A stretch of 41,812 nucleotides of DNA from JANWWM01 sp046292465 (GTDB taxonomy: Bacteria; Bacteroidota; Chlorobiia; Chlorobiales; Thermochlorobacteraceae). Position 1 is the first letter of the stretch. Each line of letters begins with the position of its first letter. The position numbers and the translations under genes were made by a program. Under the pieces are notes generated by a model. That model saw only the letters and a program-made list of their open reading frames with translations. It made no database searches and was not told the DNA's origin. Below are positions 24,228-32,807 of the stretch, one piece after another. Location of the stretch: contig JBKBRB010000021.1 in the NCBI GenBank assembly GCA_046292465.1, forward strand, positions 1 through 41,812. Reading direction: 5' to 3'.

Positions 24228-25085
24228 TTAAATGCACAAGCGATTTTTCATTTTTTGAAGCCAGTTGTAGTCAATGTGCATTTTGCCGAAGTTTTCTTCG
24301 TCTTGTGGCTTGGAACCGTGATAATCCGAGCCTCCGGACATTAGAAGAAAATACTCGTTAGCGATGGCGCGGTAATACTCTTGATGATGCGCATCGTGGG
24401 AAGGGTGAACGATTTCCAATCCATCGAGTCCGCTATCAATCAAGTATCGCACGGTATCGTCGGGAACTTGCCTGCCTGGATGCGCCAAGAACGATAAGCC
24501 ACCGGCTTCGTTGATGAGCGAAATAACTTCAGCGGGTTTAGTTTCAATGCTTTTCTCGTAAGCAGGGCAGTTAGTGCCGATATACTTCAAAAAGGCTTCG
24601 TTGTAGTTTTGCACGTAGCCTTTTTCTTGAAGCACGGCGGCAATATGTGGGCGACCGACAGAGCCGCCGCTGGCTTTTTCAAGCACGTGCTCGACGCGGA
24701 TTTTCACGCCTTGCTTGTTAAGGCGCTCGACCATGCGCTCTGTGCGTTCAAGGCGTTGCTTACGGCAGTGGGCAAGGTAGTCGCTCAATGGAGAATCTTC
24801 AGTTTTGATGAAGTAGCCCAAGATGTGAACATCGCGCTCCTCATGTGCCGTGCTAACTTCAACGCCTGTAATCAACTCAACATCGAGTTCTTCGGCAAGT
24901 GATTTTGCCTCTTGAATGGCGGCAAGATTGTCGTGGTCAGTGATGCTGATGGCGGCAAGTCCGACTTGTTTCGCTTTTTTGACCAACTCCTTCGGAGAAA
25001 GCGCACCGTCGGAACAAGTGGTGTGCATGTGCATATCCACAAACTTCCGTTCAACTGTTTGAGAAGGTGCGATATCACGGTTCAT
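24228..25085 (-). CDS. PHP-domain metal-dependent phosphoesterase
   Basis: A 285-residue PHP-fold phosphoesterase. Metal-binding motifs are seen in order: VDMHMHTTCSDG (two His and Asp), SITDHDN, ITGVEVS, a middle His (GRPHI), LSFLAHPGR and the C-terminal GGSDYHGSK. This set and length match YciV/RNase AM-type nucleoside 3',5'-bisphosphate phosphatases and relatives. The TPR lipoprotein gene precedes it by 57 bp on the same strand. Start is the ATG 25085. Exact substrate is not readable. Confidence 0.9.
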   Translation of the reverse strand: MNRDIAPSQTVERKFVDMHMHTTCSDGALSPKELVKKAKQVGLAAISITDHDNLAAIQEAKSLAEELDVELITGVEVSTAHEERDVHILGYFIKTEDSPLSDYLAHCRKQRLERTERMVERLNKQGVKIRVEHVLEKASGGSVGRPHIAAVLQEKGYVQNYNEAFLKYIGTNCPAYEKSIETKPAEVISLINEAGGLSFLAHPGRQVPDDTVRYLIDSGLDGLEIVHPSHDAHHQEYYRAIANEYFLLMSGGSDYHGSKPQDEENFGKMHIDYNWLQKMKNRLCI

Positions 25086-25142
25086 TGGTCTATGTGGTGC
25101 TAATAATTTGGTGAATGATAATCGCTGTGAGCTTGAAACGCT

Positions 25143-26873
25143 TCACTTGATTGCTTCCAATTTTTGTTGTAACGAAACGCTCGTGCGATTGATTTGCAAG
25201 GCTTTTTCGTAGTAGCGTTGCGCATTTTCGCGGTCGCCGAGTTTGAAATAAACATCGCCCAAGTGCTCGAGCACGGCAGGACTTTCGCGTCCCGACTGCA
25301 CGGCTTTTTCTATCCAAACCTTCGCCTCTTGATAGTTCCCCATCTTGAAATAAATCCAACCCATTGTATCTAAATAGGCGCCGTTATTGGGTTCTTTGGC
25401 AACGGCGATTTTCGCCATTTCCAACGCGCGAGGTAATTCTTTCTCGCGCTCCGAGAATGAATAGGCAAGGTTGTTGAGCACCAAGGCATTATCCGGTTCA
25501 TAAAGCAGTGCGGTTTCGTAGCTGCGCTCGCTTTCGTCGTATCGCTTCAAACGCTCGTAGCTCAACGCCAACGTGCTATATGCCTGAACGATGGTGCTTG
25601 TGTCTTCAGTTTCCATCTGCGAAAGTGCTTCGGTCAAGACGCGAATAGATTCTTCATCGCGGTAAGCTTGAGTGAGCGATGTGCCAAGCAAAACTTTCAT
25701 GCGAAACGAAGGCTTTGAGGCTTTCGCAAGAGCGGATTTGAAGGTGTTAATTGCTAATGTGTTTTCGTCTATCGAGAGATAGGCAATGCCTAAATTTTCC
25801 CAAGCGGGCGCAAAGTCGGGCTTTATGGCGGTCAAGCGTTTGAGTTGTGGAATTGCCGCTTCATAGTTTCGTGCTCGAAGGTAGATGATGCTTAAAAACC
25901 AGTAGGGCTGCCATTCATCTGGATAGGCTTGTTGTAAGCGAAGCATAACGATTTCCGTCGGTTTAAGCATCGCTGTATCTTTTTCGGCACGCTCAATGTA
26001 GAGATAGCCGATGTTGATTTTGTCTTCTTTGGTGAAATTAGGATTAACAAACAAGTCATTGACGGTGGCTTCGAAGCCGTTCCAATCTTTTTGCTTGGTA
26101 TAAATTTCGCAGAAGGCAACGAGGGCGCGCAGGTCGTTAGGATTGCGCTCGAGGAGGTCGCGATAGGCGCGCAGGGCATCGTCGTAGCGTCCGAGTTTGA
26201 TGTAAAGCTCGCCGAGCATCTGATACAAATCCAAGTTCTCAGGGTCGGAAACAATCATTTCAATCAACGTAAAAACGGCTTCGTTATCCATTTTGAGTTG
26301 GATTTGCAGAAGCAGTTTTTTGTAAAGCACGTCAAGGTCTAAACCGACAAGTCCCAAGAGGCGCGTGTAAGTATTAAGGGCTTCTTGCATTTGTCCGCCT
26401 GCGACTTGTGCGGCGGCAAGTTGATACAGGGCTGAGGAGCTTTGCGGGTCTTTAAGTGAAAAAAGTTCAAACTGTTCGGCAGCGGCGGCAAAGTTTTGCG
26501 TATCAAAATAAAGATTGCCTAAAAGTTCGTTATACCACTTGTTCGATGAATCAAGCTCGACGGCTTTCTTGGCGTAATAAAGTGCTGATTCGAACTTTCG
26601 CAAGGCACGATACGACTTGGCTATGGCAAAGTGAATTGCCGCTTCGTTCGGCAGGAGTTTCAGTGCGTCTTGAAATTCTAAAATTGCTTGTGCATGTTGC
26701 TCTTTGGCGGCGAAAATTTCTCCCGAAACAAGCAAGTTCACGGCGCGCTGCTTGACTAATGCGGAGACTTCAGGTTGAGGCGCAGACGTTGATTCAACCG
26801 TCGAGCGGCATCCAGCAAGCAAAAGCATCAAGAGCGGCGCAAGAAGCCAAGTATATCTGAACGAAGATTTCAT
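25143..26873 (-). CDS. TPR-repeat outer-membrane-type lipoprotein
   Basis: A 576-residue lipoprotein. From ATG 26873 the signal MKSSFRYTWLLAPLLMLLLA runs to a lipobox LAGC. An earlier ATG at 26897 gives an 8-residue longer start. The rest is nearly all tetratricopeptide repeats, with W/L/G...A/Y...F/A/P-type spacing. I count about a dozen, among them FHAIA-, LYQLAAAQVAGG-, LYQMLGELYIKLGRYDDAL-, and AQRYYEKALQINR-like blocks. These arrays bind partner proteins in cell-envelope assembly or cell-surface polysaccharide export. The PHP gene downstream may share its transcript. No partner can be named. Confidence 0.85.
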   Translation of the reverse strand: MKSSFRYTWLLAPLLMLLLAGCRSTVESTSAPQPEVSALVKQRAVNLLVSGEIFAAKEQHAQAILEFQDALKLLPNEAAIHFAIAKSYRALRKFESALYYAKKAVELDSSNKWYNELLGNLYFDTQNFAAAAEQFELFSLKDPQSSSALYQLAAAQVAGGQMQEALNTYTRLLGLVGLDLDVLYKKLLLQIQLKMDNEAVFTLIEMIVSDPENLDLYQMLGELYIKLGRYDDALRAYRDLLERNPNDLRALVAFCEIYTKQKDWNGFEATVNDLFVNPNFTKEDKINIGYLYIERAEKDTAMLKPTEIVMLRLQQAYPDEWQPYWFLSIIYLRARNYEAAIPQLKRLTAIKPDFAPAWENLGIAYLSIDENTLAINTFKSALAKASKPSFRMKVLLGTSLTQAYRDEESIRVLTEALSQMETEDTSTIVQAYSTLALSYERLKRYDESERSYETALLYEPDNALVLNNLAYSFSEREKELPRALEMAKIAVAKEPNNGAYLDTMGWIYFKMGNYQEAKVWIEKAVQSGRESPAVLEHLGDVYFKLGDRENAQRYYEKALQINRTSVSLQQKLEAIK

Positions 26874-26956
26874 GGTGGTAAGCATCATGTCGGTCATGAA
26901 ACTGAACTGAGATAAATTCTCAAAGAAATTAAAATTCTTTTGGGATAATAAAAATC

Positions 26957-26983
26957 AATCAACCTACCCAAATAAGGTTGAGC
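26957..26983 (-). terminator. Probable minus-strand terminator after the Cys-rich small gene
   Basis: TCAACCT (26959-26965) and AGGTTGA (26975-26981) pair as a 7-bp stem. On the minus strand this is followed by TTGATTTTTATT. A modest intrinsic terminator right after the stop of the 98-residue gene. Confidence 0.4.
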
Positions 26984-26988
26984 AGATG

Positions 26989-27285
26989 TTAAAAATCTAT
27001 CTCAATTCCTTCGGCGACCGCGCACATACGGCAGATATTTTTGCCATCGTGATGTGCAAACCAACCTTTATCGGCATTATACCACAAGTCGCACTCATCG
27101 TGTTCACACTTCTTGAATCCAATGAGGTCGGCAAACTCGCGGATTTGCGCGTCGGTCGGTTCTTCGTCAAGTGGCTCGCCCGAAAGCTCGCACTCTTCAA
27201 TCAAGGCGGCTTTCAACACGCCCCAAGAGGCAACCGGCTTGAAAAGTTGTAATCGCTCCAATGCCGTATATTTATTCGGTATCAT
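26989..27285 (-). CDS. Small Cys-rich protein, possible zinc-binding
   Basis: A 98-residue protein that I do not recognise. The first half is helical (YTALERLQLFKPVASWGVLK) with an acidic stretch. The second half has four cysteines in CxxxxC (Cys60, Cys65) and CxxC (Cys85, Cys88) plus His62, His78 and His79, a plausible zinc-ribbon-like site. There is no signal peptide, so it is probably cytoplasmic. The start ATG at 27285 is only 25 bp from the divergent pgsA start at 27311, so the two genes must share a very short control region. Confidence 0.6.
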   Translation of the reverse strand: MIPNKYTALERLQLFKPVASWGVLKAALIEECELSGEPLDEEPTDAQIREFADLIGFKKCEHDECDLWYNADKGWFAHHDGKNICRMCAVAEGIEIDF

Positions 27286-27310
27286 AAGTTATTCTTTTTA
27301 GAGTTTCTGA

Positions 27311-27928
27311 ATGACAACGAGCAGAAATTTCAACCAACTTGATGAGATAAAGCGTTCAAAAGTGAATCTAACCACATCGAAAATTTTAACGCTTTCCAAC
27401 GCGCTTTCGCTCTTGCGCATCGTGCTTTTCTTGCCGTTCATTTATTTTTATGAACGAGATGAAAAGGTAATGGCTTTTGCCGTAGTGTTGCTTGCCATTT
27501 CGACGGATTGGTTCGACGGCAGAGTGGCACGATGGACGAACACGGTCTCGGAATTAGGAAAAATTTTAGACCCATTCGCCGATAAGTTCAGTGCGGCTCT
27601 GATGGGCATCTATCTGCTGTATCGAGGCGAACTGCCTTTATGGTTTGTCGGATTAGTTGTAGCTCGCGACGCGATTATTTTTTTAGGAGGTATTTACGTC
27701 AAGCAGAAAAAACACGTAATTACAACGGCTCTGCCTGCCGGAAAGTGGGCGGTTGGATTTTTGGCAGGTGCAATCGGCGGCACTGTTTATCCATATCAAT
27801 CGCAAGGCTTGAAATTAGCCGTAGAAATTTCAATCTATATCGCAAGTGCGCTGTTTGTTGTATCTTTTCTCCAATATGCGAAGCGCTTTTTTGATATTCT
27901 TCAAGATAAGCCCGTTCAAAACCTTTAA
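27311..27928 (+). CDS. pgsA: CDP-alcohol phosphatidyltransferase, likely PgsA
   Basis: A 205-residue membrane enzyme with the family motif DG(x2)AR(x8)G(x3)D(x3)D: DWFDG at 66-70, AR 73-74, G83, Asp87 and Asp91. Members transfer a phosphatidyl group from CDP-diacylglycerol to an alcohol, most often glycerol-3-phosphate (PgsA, phosphatidylglycerol path). Hydrophobic segments surround the motif (about 30-48, 53-65, 95-125, 145-160, 170-190). The first 20 residues are a charged, cytosolic leader. The specific alcohol is inferred. metF follows 31 bp later. Confidence 0.85.
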   Translation: MTTSRNFNQLDEIKRSKVNLTTSKILTLSNALSLLRIVLFLPFIYFYERDEKVMAFAVVLLAISTDWFDGRVARWTNTVSELGKILDPFADKFSAALMGIYLLYRGELPLWFVGLVVARDAIIFLGGIYVKQKKHVITTALPAGKWAVGFLAGAIGGTVYPYQSQGLKLAVEISIYIASALFVVSFLQYAKRFFDILQDKPVQNL

Positions 27929-27959
27929 TACATAATTTCTCAACATCACGAATCAGGCC

Positions 27960-28850
27960 ATGCTCGTCAAAGATTTACTTGCGCAACAGAAAACGACGTT
28001 CAGTTTTGAATTTTTCCCTCCCAAGCAGGAAGCCGATTGGGAAAAACTCTTCCAAACCATTAAGGAATTGATGCCGTTGAAACCCTCGCATGTGAGCGTA
28101 ACCTACGGCGCAGGTGGCACCACACGCGAGCGCACGCACAACCTTGTAGTGAGAATCCAAAAGGAAACAGACTTGACGGTCGTTTCCCACCTGACCACCG
28201 TTGGCTCGAGCCGAGAAGAAATTTTTGAAATTCTAAAACGCTACGACGAAAACGGCGTGGCAAACATTCTCGCGCTGCGCGGCGACCCGCCGAAAAACAT
28301 TCCTAATTGGAATCCGCTTCATCAAGACTTCAAGTATGCCTCAGACCTTGTCGCCTTTATTCGCGAACATTTTCCAAACATGTGCATTGGCGTGGCGGGT
28401 TTTCCTGAAGGACACCCTGCAACGCCGAACCGCCTGAAAGAAATCGAGTATTTGAAAATGAAAGTCGACGCCGGTGCAGATTTTATTGTAACCCAACTCT
28501 TTTTTGACAATCACGAGTTTTACGACTTTGTCGAGCGATGCGAGTTAGCCGGAATTAAAGTGCCAATCATTGCGGGCATTATGCCGATTACAAGCAGAAG
28601 CAGCATGAACCGAATGGCGGAACTTTCGCCCGGCACACGCTTTCCTGCACGGTTGCTTAAATCAATTTATCGCACGAAAACCGATGAGGATGTTGAAAAA
28701 GTTGGCGTGCATTGGGCAACGGAACAGGTAAGTGATTTGGTGAGCAACGGCGTAAGAGGTATTCATTTCTACACGTTGAACAACTCACGGGCGACGCTCA
28801 AAATTTATGAATCGCTCGGCGTTCAAGATTCAATTCAATTGCTTTCGTAA
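27960..28850 (+). CDS. metF: Methylenetetrahydrofolate reductase MetF
   Basis: A 296-residue FAD enzyme that reduces 5,10-methylene-THF to 5-methyl-THF for methionine synthesis. Conserved elements appear in order: FSFEFFPPKQEA (catalytic Glu), SVTYGAGGTTRE, LTTVGSSREE, ILALRGDPP, IGVAGFPEGHP, FIVTQLFFD and AGIMPITSR. The length is that of the bacterial enzyme lacking a regulatory domain. It ends 80 bp before the convergent gene, with a shared terminator between. Confidence 0.97.
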   Translation: MLVKDLLAQQKTTFSFEFFPPKQEADWEKLFQTIKELMPLKPSHVSVTYGAGGTTRERTHNLVVRIQKETDLTVVSHLTTVGSSREEIFEILKRYDENGVANILALRGDPPKNIPNWNPLHQDFKYASDLVAFIREHFPNMCIGVAGFPEGHPATPNRLKEIEYLKMKVDAGADFIVTQLFFDNHEFYDFVERCELAGIKVPIIAGIMPITSRSSMNRMAELSPGTRFPARLLKSIYRTKTDEDVEKVGVHWATEQVSDLVSNGVRGIHFYTLNNSRATLKIYESLGVQDSIQLLS

Positions 28851-28880
28851 AAAACATTCAGGGCGCCGCTCATAAAATAC

Positions 28881-28908
28881 AAAAGCCTCGTGATGTGCGA
28901 GGCTTTTT
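28881..28908. terminator. Bidirectional intrinsic terminator between metF and the 285-residue gene
   Basis: AAAGCCTCG (28882-28890), a 7-base loop TGATGTG and CGAGGCTTT (28898-28906) give a perfect 9-bp stem flanked by A and T runs. It serves both converging genes. Confidence 0.85.
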
Positions 28909-28932
28909 GCATTTGTTCCGAGTCAAATGCGG

Positions 28933-29790
28933 TTATTGCTTGCCGATGGATTTAATCGCATCGCCCGCGTCGCCCAAGAATTTGGAGACCCAGTTGACGA
29001 GTTTGCTTTCAGTGGCGATTTTTCTTGCCACATCGCCGGATTGAACGAGCGCGAAATACGGCAGTCCAATCGTTGCTAAAATCGGCGCGCCAAAAAACAT
29101 AGAAATGAACTGAACTCGGCGGTCGCGGTGTGTCAAATCGCCGATGAACGTGGTAACGCGATAAGTGCCCATCAAAGGCAAGAACGGGGCCATCATCACA
29201 TTGGTAATGGCTTTGGTTGCTCCGTCAGCAAAGGCATTGACAGGATATTTCTTTTCTTCTTCCGAAAAGCCTGCACCCAATGTAGTTGGGATTTTATCCG
29301 CCATTTCAAGGAAGGCTTTATCTAACCCGCGTTCGCGAATACGTGCCGAAGTGAAGTTTGCCGCTTCATACATACCGATAATCACATTAAACGGTGCAGT
29401 GAGAAGAAGCGAAAGAATACCTGCCATCCATTTTTGCGATTCATCCCCCTTGACCATATCCGCGCCAAGCTTAAAGCCTCTATAAATACCAAGAATTGGG
29501 ATATAAGGCCAACTGGTGCTGAGCACAATCCAAGCCGTGAGCCAATCGTTCATGCGACGCTGTTCGTCGTCGTCAATGTGCTCCCACTTCAAATCCCCTT
29601 TGATGTAGTCGCCGAAAGTTTCAAAGACATTCTTGCCTGTGTCTTTCAAATTCACCCGCATGCCGAGCGATTCAGTAACTTCGGGAAGGAAGTCAATCGT
29701 GTGCGGAAGCGTGAAGTGATAGACGAAGGCAGTCGGAAGCACGCGAATTGCGTCGCCTGCGGTTTGCGCCATTGCAGTTGATTCTGGCAT
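28933..29790 (-). CDS. Unrecognised protein with four similar hydrophobic motifs
   Basis: A 285-residue protein with a good ribosome site (AGAGGAGA nine bases before ATG 29790). I do not recognise the family. The N-terminal third (1-75) is soluble. From residue 92 there are four related hydrophobic blocks, each centred on a Pro and a Gly-x-Tyr-like turn: PYIPILGIYRGF (95-106), APFNVIIGMYEA (132-143), APFLPLMGTYRV (201-212) and APILATIGLPYF (235-246). Each is followed by an Asp/Arg/Lys-rich helix. No signal peptide. The C-terminal end is amphipathic helical. It stands alone. Possible roles are a peripheral or half-inserted membrane protein. Function not assigned. Confidence 0.7.
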   Translation of the reverse strand: MPESTAMAQTAGDAIRVLPTAFVYHFTLPHTIDFLPEVTESLGMRVNLKDTGKNVFETFGDYIKGDLKWEHIDDDEQRRMNDWLTAWIVLSTSWPYIPILGIYRGFKLGADMVKGDESQKWMAGILSLLLTAPFNVIIGMYEAANFTSARIRERGLDKAFLEMADKIPTTLGAGFSEEEKKYPVNAFADGATKAITNVMMAPFLPLMGTYRVTTFIGDLTHRDRRVQFISMFFGAPILATIGLPYFALVQSGDVARKIATESKLVNWVSKFLGDAGDAIKSIGKQ

Positions 29791-30133
29791 AGTTGATTCT
29801 CCTCTGAATAAATGTTGTTTAGCGAAATGAAACTACGTTTAAGTTACTGAAAAAAGTTACCGACGAAATTTCAATGCGCCGTGCATTGCGAATACTTCTT
29901 GCAAGTTTCGGCGAGCGATGCCCTCTACTTCTGCGTCCAATTTACGCCTCTAATTTTCTAAAAGCAAACATTTTCTTGAACAATAGACGGCTGTAAGTGC
30001 CGATAATGACTAATGTTAGGGAAAATAAAATCGTCCAAATCGTCTGTTTGAAGCGGAAAATTTATTTCTTCTTTCAAGGAAATGTAAATTGCAAAAAATT
30101 GTTAAGCCGTAGAGATTTAACCAAATACAACTC
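29791..30133. other. 343-bp intergenic space between divergent genes
   Basis: This space separates two diverging starts, so it holds promoters for both. The minus-strand side carries the strong ribosome site of the 285-residue gene. The rest is A/T-rich near 30040-30130. I see no hairpin with a T-run, no tRNA, no riboswitch pattern and no ORF that looks coding. Confidence 0.5.
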
Positions 30134-31270
30134 ATGATGCCAACGCTGTCAAAGACGATTCAACTCGTCGACCTCGTTTCGCTTCACAACCGCTTAAAGC
30201 CTGAACTTGATGCAGAAATCGAAAAAGTGATATCGAGCGCAAGTTTCATCAATGGACAAGTAGTTGGAGAATTAGAGTGCGCGCTCTCAAAATATCTTGG
30301 AATTCGCTTCGCCGTCGGGTGCGCCAACGGAACAGACGCCCTGCAAATCGCGCTTATGGCGTTGGGCATTGGCAAGGGCGACGAAGTGATTACCACGCCA
30401 TTCACATTTGCCGCAACGGTCGAAGCCATCTTGCTCGTGGGCGCAACGCCGCGCTATGTCGATATCGACGAGCGCACCTTCAACCTCAATGCTGCATTGC
30501 TCCCAAACGCCATAACGCCGAAAACAAAAGCCATCATCCCCGTGCATCTTTACGGACAAGCGGCGGAAATCGACTGCATGACACACATCGCTTGCGAACA
30601 CGGATTGAACGTCATCGAAGACAACGCGCAATCGTTCGGGGCAACCTATAAAGGCAAAAAAGTCGGAACGTTCGGACGCATCAGCACAACGAGTTTCTTC
30701 CCCGCGAAAAATCTCGGTGCCTTCGGCGACGCAGGCGCAATTTTTACCGACGACGAAGAACTTTTCTGGAAACTCAAAATGATTGCACAACACGGCGCAA
30801 AAATCCGATACACGCACGAATACTTGGGCGTCAATTCGCGTTTAGACTCCATTCAAGCCGCTGTGCTGAAAGTCAAACTTAATTACCTCGATGAGTTCAA
30901 CGCACGCCGCCGTGCCGCCGCCGACCTCTACGACAAATACCTCGCCAATGCAAACCTGAAAACCCCTTACCGCGACCCCAACGGCACGCACATTTTTCAT
31001 CAATACACTATTCTGCTCAACAAAGCAGGTGAGCGCGACGAACTACAAAAATTCTTGAGCGCACACGGCGTTCCGAGTTCCGTCCACTATCCCATTCCGC
31101 TCAATCTGCAAAAGGCGTTCAGAGACGACGCCTATCCAAAAGGCTCGCTTCCAATTTCCGAAAGTGTTGCCGAGCGCGTGCTTTCCTTGCCGATGCACAC
31201 CGAATTGGACGAAGAGCAAATTGCCTACATCGCTGAAAAAATTATCGAGTTTGTCGGAAAGAAATCTTGA
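30134..31270 (+). CDS. DegT/DnrJ/EryC1/StrS-family sugar aminotransferase
   Basis: A 378-residue PLP enzyme that aminates keto-sugars on nucleotide carriers. PLP Lys192 lies in SFFPAKNLGAFGDAGAIFTD. ANGTDALQIALMALGI, VITTPFTFAATVEAIL and VIEDNAQSFGATYKGKKVG are conserved family blocks. The end IPLNLQKAFRDD and SLPMHTELDEEQI are also typical. The closest groups are WbpE-type enzymes for UDP-2,3-diamino sugars in LPS or glycan, but substrate cannot be read. No other sugar or glycan gene is near, so it stands alone. ATGATG gives two possible starts. Confidence 0.92.
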   Translation: MMPTLSKTIQLVDLVSLHNRLKPELDAEIEKVISSASFINGQVVGELECALSKYLGIRFAVGCANGTDALQIALMALGIGKGDEVITTPFTFAATVEAILLVGATPRYVDIDERTFNLNAALLPNAITPKTKAIIPVHLYGQAAEIDCMTHIACEHGLNVIEDNAQSFGATYKGKKVGTFGRISTTSFFPAKNLGAFGDAGAIFTDDEELFWKLKMIAQHGAKIRYTHEYLGVNSRLDSIQAAVLKVKLNYLDEFNARRRAAADLYDKYLANANLKTPYRDPNGTHIFHQYTILLNKAGERDELQKFLSAHGVPSSVHYPIPLNLQKAFRDDAYPKGSLPISESVAERVLSLPMHTELDEEQIAYIAEKIIEFVGKKS

Positions 31271-31287
31271 ACGTCAATCGTTGAACT

Positions 31288-31968
31288 CTAATCATGGGCG
31301 CGCGCAAAGGCACAGTCTTCTGCCAAAACGCACTGCACGCAGTTCGGTGTTTGCGCTTTGCAAATTTGCTTGCCGTGCCGAATCAGATTGATGTGGAGCG
31401 AATACGACTTGCCTTTTGGAATGAGCGGTTGAAGTTGAAGGAAGGTCTCGTCAGCGTGTTTTGTTGTGAGCAATCCTAAACGATTGAGAATGCGGTGAAT
31501 GTGGGTATCAACGGGGCAGAGGTCGCGATTCAATCCAAACATCAAAACACACGCCGCCGTTTTGAACCCCACGCCTTTGAAACTTTGCAAGTAAGCCATT
31601 GCGTCTTCGGTGGTCATGTTGCGAAGTTGGGCGAGCGAGAGTTGTCCTGTTTTCGTTTGAAGTTCGGTGAGAATGGCTTTAATACGTTTGGCTTTGATGT
31701 TGGCAAGTCCGCCGATTTTGATTGCGCCTGCAAGTTTTCTTGTTGGAGCGGAAAGCACGCTTTCCCAAGTTGGAAAAGAGGCTTTGAGCGAGTGAAAGGC
31801 GCGCGCAGAATTTTTATCGGTCGTGTTTTGCGAAAGAATTGTGCCAATCAGTTCGTCGAGCAAATCGGGTTGAAAATGAACGGCTCCTTCGGCGTCGCGC
31901 TTGGTGCGGGTGGGTGTGCCGTAAAGTTTTTCTAATTGTAGAACTAATTCCTGAAACGTGAGTTTCAT
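31288..31968 (-). CDS. nth: Endonuclease III-type DNA glycosylase
   Basis: A 226-residue HhH-GPD base-excision glycosylase that removes oxidised pyrimidines. The catalytic Lys136 lies in FKGVGFKTAACVL and Asp154 in CPVDTHIHRILNRLGL. The 4Fe-4S cluster is complete (Cys203, 210, 213, 219, spacing C-x6-C-x2-C-x5-C). LIGTILSQNTTDKN is the usual helical block. Length is within family range. It converges with the aminotransferase gene (17 bp apart) and faces the SDR gene divergently. Confidence 0.93.
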   Translation of the reverse strand: MKLTFQELVLQLEKLYGTPTRTKRDAEGAVHFQPDLLDELIGTILSQNTTDKNSARAFHSLKASFPTWESVLSAPTRKLAGAIKIGGLANIKAKRIKAILTELQTKTGQLSLAQLRNMTTEDAMAYLQSFKGVGFKTAACVLMFGLNRDLCPVDTHIHRILNRLGLLTTKHADETFLQLQPLIPKGKSYSLHINLIRHGKQICKAQTPNCVQCVLAEDCAFARAHD

Positions 31969-32056
31969 TGTTGGATTTATGGATTGAAACGCTGACGAGA
32001 CGGTTTCGGTTATGAAGTGCAGTTGATAAACTTCAAAATCCTATCAATCAATTCCA

Positions 32057-32776
32057 ATGAAATTGCTCAATAAAGTCGCCGTGATTACAGGCGCGGGGCG
32101 GGGAATCGGCAGAGAATCCGCGCGGCTTTTCGCACGCGAAGGCGCGAAACTCGTTTTAGCCAGCCGAACCAAAGATGAATTAGACGCGCTCGCCAAAGAA
32201 CTGTTGGACTACCACGACGCAGATTCACTTGTCTTTCCGTGTGATGTTACAAAGTCAAGCGAGGTTAAAGCCTTGATGGATAAAGCCGTTGAGACGTTTG
32301 GACGAATCGATATTCTCTTGAACGCCGCGGGCGTTGGACATTTGAAGCCAGTTACAGAACTCTCAGTAGAAGAATTTGACGAAATGATCGATGTGAATTT
32401 GAAAGGCACGTTCTACGCCTCAAAATTTGCTGCGGAAGTGATGGTGAAGCAAAAGGGCGGGCACATCATCAACTTGCCGGGCATTTTGGGCAAAGCCGTT
32501 ATGCGAATGTCGTCGGGATATTCCGCCTCGAAGTATGGCGTAACAGGCTTATCAAAAGCCATCACGCAAGATTTAATGCGAGACGGCGTGAAGGTAACGC
32601 TCTTGCACTTTGGCGGCGTAGATACGTCGTTTTGGGATAAAATCACAATGCGTGTTCAACGCGACAAAATGCTGACGGTTCAACAAGCGGCGGAAATGGT
32701 GTTGATAAGCGCGACACAGCCCAGCAACCTTGTGCTTGGCGAACTCGTCCTGCAACCCGAAAGCCATCAACTTTGA
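32057..32776 (+). CDS. SDR-family NAD(P)-dependent oxidoreductase lacking the usual Ser
   Basis: A 239-residue Rossmann short-chain dehydrogenase. The dinucleotide loop is TGAGRGIG (11-18), with LLNAAGVG later. The catalytic pair YxxxK is Tyr155/Lys159 in SGYSASKYG. The position 13 residues before the Tyr, normally a catalytic Ser (ISS), is Gly142 in INLPGILGKAV. That is unusual and may mean altered activity or a different donor of the hydroxyl group. The substrate is unknown. It stands between nth and truA with 31 bp to the truA end, convergent. Confidence 0.88.
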   Translation: MKLLNKVAVITGAGRGIGRESARLFAREGAKLVLASRTKDELDALAKELLDYHDADSLVFPCDVTKSSEVKALMDKAVETFGRIDILLNAAGVGHLKPVTELSVEEFDEMIDVNLKGTFYASKFAAEVMVKQKGGHIINLPGILGKAVMRMSSGYSASKYGVTGLSKAITQDLMRDGVKVTLLHFGGVDTSFWDKITMRVQRDKMLTVQQAAEMVLISATQPSNLVLGELVLQPESHQL

Positions 32777-32807
32777 ACACGTGTGCAGTTTAGCGTGCGA
32801 CGGTAGA

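Noticed and set aside
30287..30817. 176-codon minus-strand ORF
   Set aside because: Antisense to the PLP aminotransferase; no recognisable domain.
31495..31935. 146-codon plus-strand ORF
   Set aside because: Antisense to endonuclease III with complete Fe-S cysteines.
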